Source of the DNA: Eledone cirrhosa
Lineage: Eukaryota; Mollusca; Cephalopoda; Octopoda; Eledonidae
Assembly: GCA_964016885.1 (NCBI GenBank)
Contig: OZ024740.1
Coordinates: 298,374,525 to 298,438,524 of the forward strand
Direction: 5' to 3'
DNA length: 64,000 nucleotides
Part shown: in pieces, positions 38,801 through 51,800 of the stretch
Layout: each line of letters opens with the position of its first letter
Position numbering within the stretch: position 1 is the first letter of the stretch
Program-made: the position numbers and the translations under genes
The notes under the pieces: model-generated
What the model saw: the letters and a program-made list of their open reading frames with translations, nothing else
What the model was told of the DNA's origin: nothing
The model's database searches: none

Positions 38801-40062
38801 GTGTCAGGGGTTTCCATCCCCATGGTAGAGACTGCCACAGATGGGATGGGTAGCAGTAAACTATGGTACAGGCCTGAATGGGTCATTGTTTGGCTGAGAG
38901 GGGGAACTGACTAAGCGAATTTCGTTGAAATCTGCGGTAGCTAATGGTCAACTTCCTTCGGACCTGCGCCTGCGCAGACCGGTGGGGGTGAATTGGTACT
39001 CACAGGGGAACGGACGAAGAACCCAAAAGCACACACTTCGTCCGTTCCCATGTCGATTCAATTTGGATTGCCTCGGAAACATAACCTTATTATGTAACAA
39101 GCTGTCTGATGATGTCGCGACACTGGAGCACAGAACGGTGTGGCCACTGTCGCCATTGAAATATATATCACAGCATTATTATTAAAAGACTTGAACATCT
39201 GAAACTACTTCGCTTTCCCTTATTCGATATTTACTCCGTCACTCCTATGTGGAATAAGTATGTTGAATGCTTGAATTGAATTGCATCAATGTTTACCCTA
39301 AGTCCGTTCTGAATTTTAACCATCAACATAGTCAAGGTATGTCAAGCATCATCTTATTTTATCTGATGAGGACGTACTGTTGTAAATAGCTCAGTACCTC
39401 TGAAATATGTATAATAAAATATACTTGATCACACGAATGTCTATATTTGTTAATATTTTGAATTAATATATATATATATATATATATATAACAAAGGAAT
39501 TGTGGTAAGGAACCAGATGGACCATAACGCACCAGAGTACTCAATACTTAGGGTAGAAGAGTGGGAAATAGGAAAAAGTATGACCCCAACGGCAGAGCTC
39601 AAGCCTTTTCAATGGCTATTTCTGGACTCTATATATATATATACAATATTAAATAAATGAAAAATATATTTATAAAACCATATTTATTCTATTATATATA
39701 TTTCAAGGGTACCAAAACTTTGGTACGCTCTCATCAGATAAAATACAAAGTTTGTTATATAAATATTGACACAACCAGGAAGAAGCTCTTAACGGTTCAA
39801 GTTTTTCCTAGATAGAGAACCGTTAAGATCTTCTTGGTTATGTAACTATTTATAAAACAAACTTTGTATTTTATCTGATGAGAGCGTACCAAAGTTTTGG
39901 TACCCTTGAAATATATATAATAGAATAAATATGGTTTTATAAATATACTTTCCATTTATTTAATATCATTGAATATTATACTCCAGAAAACCCTGTCGAG
40001 TGCTTCGAATCAGTTATAAACATATATTTGTTGGATTATCAACAAATTAAATATCCCTTTTG

Positions 40063-40098
<36 letters not shown>

Positions 40099-43000
40099 CA
40101 TCATCATATATATATAATTAATAAAAAATGTAATTACCTTCTCATAAAATTCCATGTTTTTTATTTTGAGGATAATCCAGGATATGAGCATTTCCTTTAA
40201 TAATAATAATAATAATAATAATAATGATTTCTTTATTGGCCACAAGGGCTGACATCAAGAAAAACATTACGGACGGCACAGGACAGTACGATGTGGGTTT
40301 TATGCGTGTAAATATTTTTATTATTTATATAAGAAATGAAAAAAAAGGACATAGAAACATATATATATATATAAACAAAAATGAAAATTGAAACAATGAA
40401 AAATTCCCCAATAGGGGGGAAACCTCCGAGGGTTACTCGTGGCGAAAACCACACAAAAGACCACGGCCACCCTGACCACCAGAGCAAGTGCCCTCTCTCA
40501 ATTTTTCCATTTCTCAAACTACAAGCGTATATTCAGAGCGGTCCCGTTTACTCGGACCATTCTCGCTATATTCACCTACCTTTCAACAAACTTGCTAGAA
40601 GGCAGCACTTGCCTCTCCACCCTAATTTTCCTCTTCAAGTGAAACTTGAAAAAGTTAATTAGGGATTTGCCGAAGAGGAAAGTGTCTGTCTTTAACCCTT
40701 TCAACCTTGTCCACCACACAATCTCTTTCGCCATGGCCACCAGACAGATGAAAACTGCCTGCCCTTCCTCGAAGGAAGACGGCGACACCATCTGCACAAT
40801 GGACTCAGTCGATAACCGGATCAGTCCCACACGCGACAGCAACTGTTCGACATAGCTCCACAAGTCAGCAATGCTTGGGCACTGAACGAGTGCGTGCATC
40901 TCGGAGAGGCTCGGCTGACGGCACTTACGTGCCTGTAGAGCTTATCTCGAACCGGCAGCACTCCCCGGTAGCACTGCCAGGCCAGGGATTTTTGGAAGTT
41001 ATCCATAGGTCCTGGGCTGAAAGTTCTCCGGAAGAGAGCAAACATCTGATCTTCGACGCCCAGGATATCTCCGAGAATGTTGTCGCTCTTCCCCTCCACT
41101 ACTCCTCTATATAATGCCGAGGTGAATGTTCCACCGATACTGGTGCCCAACTGGCAGAGGGCAGTGAGCACCTGGAGACATTCCAGTTTCCAAACGCTAT
41201 CCCTCGGTTTTTCTGACCCAGGACTGCAGCTCCGTCAAGGAGACGAGCTGTGGGAAAACATGTCTGGCGAACGGCGACCACACCTGTTCACCATCAAGGA
41301 AGCACCAGAGATGTCGCAGCCTCAGCGCATGTTTGCACATCATCAGCCATGGCATGCCCAGTCCTCCACGCAACGGGTGTTGACAGCAGATGGATCGTCT
41401 GACCATGGGAGCGCGTCCCTTCCACAAAAAGCGGAAGAGGAGGCGCTCCACTTTTGTGAGAGTTGGGCCGGGGCAAGGGACGACGGTGAGGTGGTAGCAG
41501 ATGACGGATGCGATGTACGCATTCGCCACCTCCGCCCGGCTTTTCAAGGACAGCTTCCTCTCGGCCCATTTCTGGGTGAGGGAAGCCACCTTGCTCGTCA
41601 CCTCGTTCCAGTTTTTCTCCATCTGGAGGTCCGGTCCGAACCAGACCATGAGCAATTTAACCGGTCCGTCCGTCCAACGCCCCACGACGTTGTCGGATGG
41701 CATGGACTTGCCTCTCCAGGTGCCGAGCATCTGTACGTGTATTGTGCTCGACACCACCACGGTGACGTCGTCGGCATAAGTCGACTCGGATTTCCTGCAT
41801 CCTAGTTCGCGTGGGACGCCCCTCATCGCCCCTAGTTTGTGCAGTAACGGCTCGAGAGCCAATACGTACAAGAGGGACGAGAGGGGACAACCTTGGCGGA
41901 CTGAGCGCATGATGCTGAACGGCTGCGACAGGTGACCGTTTACCCTCACAACTGAGCAGATGTCGCTGTACATCGCTGCGATCCAACCCCTAAAAACGGG
42001 CCCGAAACCGGCGCCAGGTACCGATGGTTGACCCTATCGACTGCTTTGGATTGATCCAAGTTGATCAGGGCCCCACCCGTGCCAGGTTCCTTAACCACCC
42101 TCTCTATGATGTATTGCATGAGGTGGAGGTTGTCGTGTATGGATCTGTCCGGAATGGCGCATATCTGCACCTCTCCCACCAGACCCTTGACGACAAGCGC
42201 CAACCTCGTTGCTAACACCCTGGCGAAAATCTTGAACTCTGCGTTTAGCAGGGTTATGGGCCCGAAATTATCGATAAGATCCCCCTTGTTCGGGTCTTTT
42301 CTCAGCAGCGCCACCGCTCCCCGGCTCACAAAACTGGGAATGCTCCCGTTCTGCTGCCAGTTGCAGTAGACGTCTGCCAAGAGGTCACTGAACAAGTCTG
42401 GCATAAATGCATAAAGCTCGTAGGGCAGACCAGCCAAACCTGGCGACTTACCCCTCGTGCAGTTAGCCATCGCTTCCCGTATTTCACCGGCTGTTATTGG
42501 CTTTTCGCAACACTGTGCTGCGGTCGTCGAGAGCCGAGGCAGTCCGTCGAGGTATGCACTGAAGTCCATGCCCCGATCCGGGCCGCCGCTGCTCCCGAAC
42601 AGTTCAGCAAAGTGCTGCTGAAAAGCTTCACACATCCGCTCGGGTTCGAGCATCATGCACCCGTTTGGGTCAGACAAAGACCGAATTGTGGCTTTGTTGC
42701 CACGTCGCGCCTCTGCCACCCAGGCCCATTGAACGACCTTTGTCCCCTCGTGTTTCTAATAATAATAATAATACAGCGACGTTGAATATTTGAGAGGGTG
42801 GGTGGTGATGGGTGGAGTAGTGGTAGACAGAAAGTAGCAGAGGATAGAATGGAGAGTAGATGCAAGCAGAGCTGCACAATAAAGAGCCTGAAGGTAAAAT
42901 GTAGGAAGTGTGGGAGAGAAAGATAGTGGGGAAAGAGAATATTAGAATAGTGAGAGATAGAATTAGAGAGAGAAAGAGAAAGAGAGGAACAGGTAAATAT

Positions 43001-46000
43001 GAAGTTACTTGTTGTTTTGAAATTCTCATGAAGTTTTAATATTTTAATATTTAAAATGTTTAAAATGTCATTTAAAGTATAGTTTTTGTTTCATAACTTC
43101 ATTATGTAATGATTTTTTAAAAACAATTTCTGACCATTTTGTAGACCATATTCATTCAAATCACATCAAAAACAATAGGAAATAAAAATTGGTGTAATAT
43201 TCACTTCCAAATTGAAACCAGTGTAATATTCATCTCTAAAATGGCACATCTAGATTGGCACCCCAACGACTGGCTGCAGCTGTGGCACATCTATAGTGGC
43301 ACCCCAACGACTGGCTGCAGCAGTGGCACCTCAACGACTGGCTGCAGCAGTGGCACATCTAGATTGGCACCCCAACGACTGGCTGCAGCAGTGGCACATC
43401 TAGAGTGGCACCCCAACGACTGGCTGCAGCAGTGGCACATCTAGAGTGGCACCCCAATGACTGGCTGCAGCAGTGGCACATCTAGAGTGGCACCCCAATG
43501 ACTGGCTGCAGCAGTGGCACCTCAACGACTGGCTGCAGCAGTGGCACCTCAACGACTGGCTGCAGCAGTGGCACATCTAGATTGGCACCTCAACGACTGG
43601 CTGCATCTGTAGCACATCTATAGTGGCACCCCAACGACTGGCTGCAGCAGTGGCACCTCAACGACTGGCTGCAGCTGTAGCACATCTATAGTGGCACCCC
43701 AACGACTGGCTGCAGCAGTGGCACCTCAACGACTGGCTGCAGCTGTGGCACATCTAGAGTGGCACCCCAACGACTGGCTGCAGCAGTGGCACATCTAGAG
43801 TGGCACCCCAATGACTGGCTGCAGCAGTGGCACATCTAGAGTGGCACCCCAATGACTGGCTGCAGCAGTGGCACATCTAGATTGGCACCTCAACGACTGG
43901 CTGCAGCTGTGGCACATCTATAGTGGCATCCCAACGACTGGCTGCAGTAGTTGCGAGAACATGATGATGATATATGGTAATTCAATGTTAAGTAAATCAG
44001 AAGCAGGGGTGAGTAAAGGGAAAGTCACACAGACTAGAACACAACATTGACAATAATAAAAGAAACTTGAAATCTTACCAAATTACGTGGAGTCACTCTA
44101 ATAACATAAGGGATGAAATCTTCCAGTAACCATGCCTGCAGGTCAGCGACGCTGATATGGTTTGGCAGACTGGTTAACATCATTGCCAATGAGTCAACAG
44201 ACCTCAACTTTGCAATATCATACTAAAGAAAGACAAGGAAAAGAAAGTTAGAAGAAAACAAGACCTAAAAGATAAAACATAGTTTGAGCCTTCTTTATTT
44301 CATACATACTAATTGTCCCCTCCCCACTAGCACCCCTTCAATTCGTTTTAAAAGAAACCTATAACTTACATGGTGCCTTCTCCAAATTGTAAATGCTACA
44401 TGAAGTAATTCACAACGGAAAGAGTTGATTATTTTCTGGAAGAGATCAGCTCTTTTGAACTCTTCCCATATTTCTGCTCTGTAAGAATTATAAAAAAGAA
44501 ATATAAATAAAATAAAAGCAATGATAAAACAGAGCATAATGAGGTAGGAAATTCTTCAGAAATCTAGAATATATATATATATTTGTATGTAAAAGTAATA
44601 ACAAAAATAACAAAACAAATGGCACAGTACATGGAAAAAATATATTAGTTTAAAGCTTATATAAAATTCTTTATTGTCTCTGTCTGCCTGTCTTTTCCTT
44701 ATGCATTCCCAAATGGCTCAACCGAATCGAATCAAATTTTACAAGGTAAAATTTGATTTGATTAGTATTAGACCTGAGAGTGCCAACATATAATTTTTAT
44801 TTTTATTTGGATTAAAGCAATATAACACTTTATCTAAAATAATCTACTATAGACAACTATAAGTAAACGGATATTTTATAACACGATGACGACGTCACAT
44901 TTTATATATGAGTGTACGTGTCTGTGATATGTTACGCTTTAGTAAGTTACATACACACACATCTACACATTCATAAATGTTTTGCAGCCAGCATCTCCGA
45001 TTCAAACGCTGGCTTACACACACACAAAGACATGCATACATACACCCACACATGCGCACAAACACACTCATTTATACAACAATTATCTGTATCTCCTTAT
45101 AATATATAACCAGCAATTTGTCTGTCTGTCCGACGCGTAGAGAGAGAATGAGAATGAAAGAAAGAGACAGACTACAAGAAGGGGATAGCGGGAGGGAGAG
45201 AGAGAGAGACGCCGGAAGAGGGGAAGGAAAGCTATGTCGTGCTGTCTGCATTACGATACATATATATATACACACACACACTGAGTGCGTCATAATGACG
45301 TAATGTAGACAGCCAGACATACAGACAGATATTATAAGGGCGCAACGTTATATCTATGTATCTATCTAAAAAGAAAGACTAAGAATTATATAGAGAGAAC
45401 GCTAAATCGCCTAATGCGGTCCCTAGGGCATTGAAAATTTGAAATAATTTTTGCTCAAAACACTCACAGGACCATAAGTATTACATGTCTAAAGTTTGAA
45501 AACAATCGGTTGGATGGTTCTCAAGTTTTAGTGAGCAGACAGACAGACATTCTCTGTTTTAGATATATAGACTGGCAGAAAACCGCCCCCCGGTGGTTTT
45601 CTGCTAGTCTATATATATAAAACTGAGGATGTCTGTCTGTGTGTGTGTGAGTTTGAACCCCTAAAAGTAGAGAAGCACCCAACCGACTGTTTTCAAACTT
45701 TACACATGTAATACTTATGTTTCAGGGAGTGTTCTGAGCAAAAAAATTTTCAAATTTTCAATGCCCTAGGGACCACATCAGGCGATTTAGCGATCTCTCT
45801 CTATAATTCTTAGTCTTTCTCTTTTTAGATACATACATATAATGTCGCGCCCTTATAATATCTGTCTGTATGCCTGGCTGTCTGCATTATGTCACTTCCT
45901 ACAATTCGCTCTGCGTTCAGAACGCGCCCTTATAATATCTGTCTGGCTGTCTGCTGCCTCCGGTTATTCTGCCACCCTTGCTCAAGACAAATCTCACACT

Positions 46001-48844
46001 CATTCCCCAAACAGTTGGTAAGTGCACACAACTTCTTCCTCACGTTTTAAGCCACATTGTTGCTTACTTACGTTCCACCAAACCCTTACTTCTTTGCCAG
46101 CCGTGGTTGTGGCAATACTAAGCTTAGCTAAAGCGGTTATATATTTCACAATACCTTATCCCGTGCAACGCCGGGTACCAGTGCTAGTATAATATAAAAT
46201 ATTAGAACTTCCATCACCCTTTTGAGAAATGTGGACTCATTACTTCTATGCAATGGCATACACTTTACAGCCAAGAGAATGAGGAACCATCTCCTAGAAG
46301 TCACTATTTTTGGAAGCAATCATCAAGGAGAAAATGCATTTATTCTCAATATTCCTCTCATGCCTTCCTCTACCGAGCTGCCGTTCAAATTCTCAAGACG
46401 TCAGTTTACTATTTGAGCCATTTTTGCTATGACCATGAATAAAGCTGAGGCTCAAAGTCTCAAAGTTGTAGAATTGAATATGAGAAAATCGGTTTTTACC
46501 CATGGACAGTTAAGTGTAGGTTGTTCACGAGTAGGGACACCTAAAAATCTTCATATACTAGGCACTAACAGTAAAACAAAGAATTTGGTGCAACTAGAAG
46601 ATTGTTTTTACTGTTTTTTGTTTTGTCACACACACCACGGTCTCGCCTCATACTGTAAGCCAGATAAATATCCAATACAGTCATTTTCTGTTCTACCTGT
46701 CTTCTCTTATCATGTTTACCTGGGCGAAATTGGGTAAATCAGCTAGTATATAACAAAACATATGATTATAGTGTAGCACTTCACTATTTTCTTCAGTAAG
46801 ATGAGAGATGCTCTATGCACATTTCAGGCCTTAGGTCATCAGGAGTTTAAAGTGGACGATTAAGTTATTGACAGATAAATATCCTGTTGTTAAAGACTTT
46901 TCAGGTAGCAGAGCATTAAAATTTAATAAAAAAAAAAAAAAAAAAAAAAAATCAAAAACATGAAATTATATTTATTCCTTCATTTCTACATATAGAAATG
47001 AAGGATTAAATAGAATTTCATATCGTAGATTCTTTTCTAATATTGAATATATATAAAAAAAACAAAAAAAAAAAAAACTTACGTGTAGTATTGACGACCA
47101 AAAGCAAAACAAAAGGTGTGTAAACGGTACAGCGTCTGCTTCACCTGAAACAGGGAGAAGAGAGAACTAAGTGAACTGATTAAAAACTTCACCTAGATGA
47201 AACGTTCCCTCAGACAACAAACATGGTTAATCTAAAATGGGTGTGTTTGGTCATAAATAAGTCTGATGTAGCAAGCTTTACTTTGATAGAAAAACAGAGG
47301 AGAATTAGTACATGGTATGTTAGTGGCTTAGTCTCTAAAGGACACCAGTCCACTGCAGGGCTAAATCCCCAACTATAGCTGGTACTCATTTTCAGCTGAG
47401 TATACTACTGGAGCAATGTGAAATGAAGTGTTTTACTCAAGAACACAACACACAACCCAGCTCAGAAATTGAACCCACAACATTATGATCATAAGTCCAA
47501 CACACTTACCACTAGGTCACGCGTCTCCACTCTAAAGACATTACTAACCTTAATTTAGAAATAAACTTTACTAGTTTGAATCAGGTCTGAAATCATGTAC
47601 GTATAAAGGCGTACGTAAACAAGAATGAAGGACATATTGGAAATGAAACCAATCAAAACAATGTACAGGTGTGCTGAAAAGTTCCTGGCTTAAAGGTATC
47701 ATGAAAGGGTAGAGCTGTTAGCTTTACAAGGGGGGTAAGACTGCTGCAATAAGTGCGTGAATCTGAGAGGGGAATATCTATATAAATAAAATTCTAATTG
47801 TGTCAGTCCGCTCATGAGATTAAATGAAAGAATGGGGAAGGTGAAAATTCTACAGCGAAAAAAAAATTCAAACAGTGTTTCAACTTTTGTACAAAGCTCT
47901 GTGTGAGTATGTAAAAGGGAGGAAAGGGGATAGTGTAAAAACTACGCTCTCTGTGAGTGTGTCTCCACAGGAGAATGAACTGGGGAGTAAATAATTGTCA
48001 TCATCATCTTGGTGATCCTCCACAACATCATCATCATCGTTTTAAGATTCTGTTCAGGGACAGTATGACACTGGGAACATAGGATGGTAAAATATGTCAA
48101 AGAGAAGATAAGGTGCTGTACTATGGCACTGCTGAGCTAGGGTGGCACACTATGGAATTGGGGAGCTTCAGTGACACAGTATGGAAATATGGAACTAGGA
48201 TGTCGCAGTATGGTGATGGGGAGATAGGGTGGAAAAATATGGCACATCAGAGCTAGGGTGCCGCACTATGGCACTGCGGAGCTATGGTGACACATTATGG
48301 CACTGCGGAGCTATGGTGACACATTATGGCACAGCGGAGCTATGGTGGAAACGTATGGTACTGGGTGGCTAGGGTGGGACAGTATGGCACTGGGAAGATA
48401 GGATGGTAAAATATGGCAATAGGGAGATATCTTCCCATTGCCATATTTAGGAGCTAGGGTGACATATTATGGCGGGGAGCTTCAGTGACACAGTATGGCA
48501 ATATGGAACTGAGGTGGCACAGTATGACAATGGGGAGATAATGAGGGAAAATATGGCACTTTGGAGCCAAGGTGCCGCAGTATGGCTAGGGTGGCACGCT
48601 ATGAAACTGGGGGTTTTGAATGACACAAAAACAAGATGGTGTAGGACAGAACAAAGGAGACACAAAATAACAAATCAGTCACTGAAGAGGTAACGAAAGA
48701 CCTTTGACAATAAATAAACAACCATCCTGTTATTGAACCAACCAACTGGAAATTTGTAATAAACTGAAATGAAAACCAGCAGGTGCATGTGGTTTTATTG
48801 GCAGCAAGCAGGGAAAAGTGGACGTAAAATGATGATGATGATGA

Positions 48845-48877
<33 letters not shown>

Positions 48878-51800
48878 TTGTAGTTCCTGTCTGTTTGTTT
48901 GTTTGTTTGTTCACAAACTCCTCCTATGATTTTGGAAATAGACCCGCATAACCATATGTATTCTGAAACTACATTGCCCAGGGTACTTGGATAAGTATAT
49001 TTCATTTTAATCAAAATTTTCCCTTCAATTTATATGAAATTTAAACCATAAGTAAATGACAAGATATGATGCCTATTCACAAAATTTCAGCAAATTTCAA
49101 TAATATTAAGACACCCTAATGTGAAAATTTTGGCCAATAAATGGAACAAGATGTGTTGTAACAAGATTGCATGAGAACTTGATTGAAGCAACCATTATAT
49201 TCGGGGCTTACAAAGGTCAAGCTCTTCTCATTCCGAGGATTCTACTGATACCAAGTGATAGTGAGTTGTCTTTTACATTTAAGAGGCTGCAGTTCCCAGT
49301 GAGGTCATGCTTTGGCATGAGCATCAATAAGAGTCAAGGTCAAATTTTCAAAACTATTGGTATAGATCTGACAAACCCATGTTTCAGTCATGGCATGTTT
49401 TATGTGGCTGTTTCAAGGACTGGAACTTCAAAAATCTCTACATTTTAGCCAATCAAAGAAATGTTGGTTACGCAGAAGTTCTTCATTAGGACAAAGTATG
49501 AAATATATTTTCATGTATTTATTATGTTAAAAATAAATAATTAAAATAAGAATAAGATTTAATAATGTAATTTTGATTTGATATATTACAAAATATGTTT
49601 TCCAATTTTTCATGCATTACATCTTACATTTAGTAATATTGAAATGCAGAGTTTTTCTCCATAAATTATATCACTGATTTAAAATCAATCATCATTTTCT
49701 TACAAAAAAAAAAAAAAATGTGTGAAATGCAGCAAGGGGCGGGTAATTCGACTAGTATACATACACACACACATATAAAATATTCCTTCAATATGATTTT
49801 TCATCTACTTTAAATTTAGGTTGTATCTAAATAAATTAATTTTAATAGAAATTGATAAATTCGGCTATAATACATACATTATTTCTTTCTAAATGATTAT
49901 ACAGTTTTAATATCATCTACTTTAAACAACATTGTTGAAGTGATAATTTTTTTAACATAGATAATTATCTCCCTTCTTCTAAAATAAATAATTTATCACA
50001 TAATATTAAAGCATACTTATTAAAAAAAGTTAAATATAAAAAGAACCATATTAACTATTAAATACTTTTCTATTCGATAATTTCTACATCTAAATAATAA
50101 AGGATAGCTTACCTATAAATTCTATAATCCAAATTTTTTCCCCTTTATTATTATATCTCCATAATATTATCCCTGTCTTAACAGAATATTTTTTCCTGAT
50201 ACAATATATACTTTTAATTAAATACCTATCTATAATAATTATAAGTGAAATTAGGACTGAATAACGGTCAATTTTTGTTTTGTTTTTTTTCTGACCAATT
50301 TAATTACGCTATATTTTAAATAATTTATAAAACGTTTAAACCAGCTGTAATGGTTTCCCCCCAATCACGTAATAAATACCCTTACATACTGAGGTTTTTC
50401 TAGTCATATGCCTGGTGGTCATCGATCTGTCCAGTTCGTTTGTCTACCAGCATATCATGAAACAATTATACATTTTCTATGTATTTTGTCTGAGGAGAAC
50501 ATATTTTGCTATATGTTATACATAAAACTTTGCATCTTCGAAATATATATAATGAAATAAGTAGAGATGATCTGCGATTCTATCACAACACGTAAAGAGA
50601 GAAGAGTAGTTTGACCACCTCATACTACTCTCTATGTCTACTGCCTGCGTGAACGTGTGTGTAAAAGGAAGGAAGGAAGGGTATGGTAAGAACTATCCTG
50701 AGTGTGAGTGTATCTATATGTGTATGTTTGAGTAAATGTATGTGTGTGTGTGTATGAACGTATCTGTGTGAGTCTGTATTTTTGTAAGTGTGTCTGTGTT
50801 TGCACGTGCATATTTATATACCCATACATATAAATGTATACATATACACACACGCACACATAAGCGTCAGCATATAGAAAAAAATTCTAGTGTTGAATAA
50901 AATCAAAATTAACTGATCCTCCTGTATTTTCTTTTACCCAAAGCCAGGAACTTTTCAGCAATCTGGTAGATATAAATCTTGTAAAAAATATATATTGCAA
51001 AGTCCAGAAAATTGTGTTAATGTTTGGCCGAGAACAGCTCTGCACTAAGGATGACTGGATAAAAGATCTTGTGTAGAAATCTATACAAATATCTATATTA
51101 CTAATATAAGAGGAATCAGATGTAGAGTGCAGGAGAGAAGACGGCATTGGTATAGTCAAGTGATGTATATGGATGATAATCATTGGGTGAAAAAGTGCCA
51201 AGAAATCTCAGTGGAAGGGAGATACAATAGAGGGAGACCAAAGAAGAGCTGGGCAGAGGCTGTGAGAGCTGATCTCAAATTGCTGAAGCGCACAGAGAAG
51301 GTGGCAAAGGACTGCAGTGAGTGGAGAAATGCTATGCTGGAAAAGACTTGTCCAACCCATGCAATTATGGAAAAACGAACATATGATGATAATGAAGATA
51401 CTAAAATAAATATACTGAATATATGATCCTTTGACCTCTCTCAAAAATATATTTCACCTGTAATCCAACCCCATACATCTTTAACAATGAAGTATATTTT
51501 AAATGATAACAACAATGGCAACTGCTGCCAGGCAGAGACACATTTGTTGAGATTATGATTTTGGTGACTATTAACTTTTTGCTAATATTTATATACACAC
51601 ACTTTGTTTCCATCAGGTTTATCTCTGATCTTGATCAGATGTCTTATTTTTGGATGTGTACATACAAAACCAGATATGGACTAGGAAACTTTATTTTCAA
51701 ATGACGTGTATTAATACACTTATCCATTTGACCACATATGTGTGTGCCACTCGTCTAGTAGATGAGAATATTACCATCCTTAGTTTAGAAATGAAGATTC

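Larger units (their letters stand above)
39640..39980. mobile_element. Palindromic Penelope-like repeat
   Basis: Arms near 39640-39775 and 39840-39980 are reverse complements, sharing ACTTTGTATTTTATCTGATG and GGTACCCTTGAAATATATAT, around a centre that also pairs (CTTAACGGTT / AACCGTTAAG). Each arm carries a hammerhead-like core. Confidence 0.7.

Noticed and set aside
39105..39140. CTGATGA followed by TGTCGCGACACTGGAGCACA and GAAC as a hammerhead core.
   Set aside because: The expected stem II does not form and the last core base is C, not A; left as an unexplained motif.
43232..43951. Regular repeat array that might be read as CRISPR-like.
   Set aside because: Units are contiguous with no unique spacers, and this is an animal intron.
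43241..44050. Open reading frames of 60-67 codons over the minisatellite.
   Set aside because: They reflect repeat units whose length is not a multiple of three; no start context or homology.
46222..46416. Helicase frame as a host PIF1 gene.
   Set aside because: An in-frame stop follows RRQFTI, only the C-terminal end is present, and a Helitron 3' terminus follows directly.
48469..48693. A 74-codon plus-strand ORF.
   Set aside because: It is a chance frame across the degenerate 29-bp repeat array.
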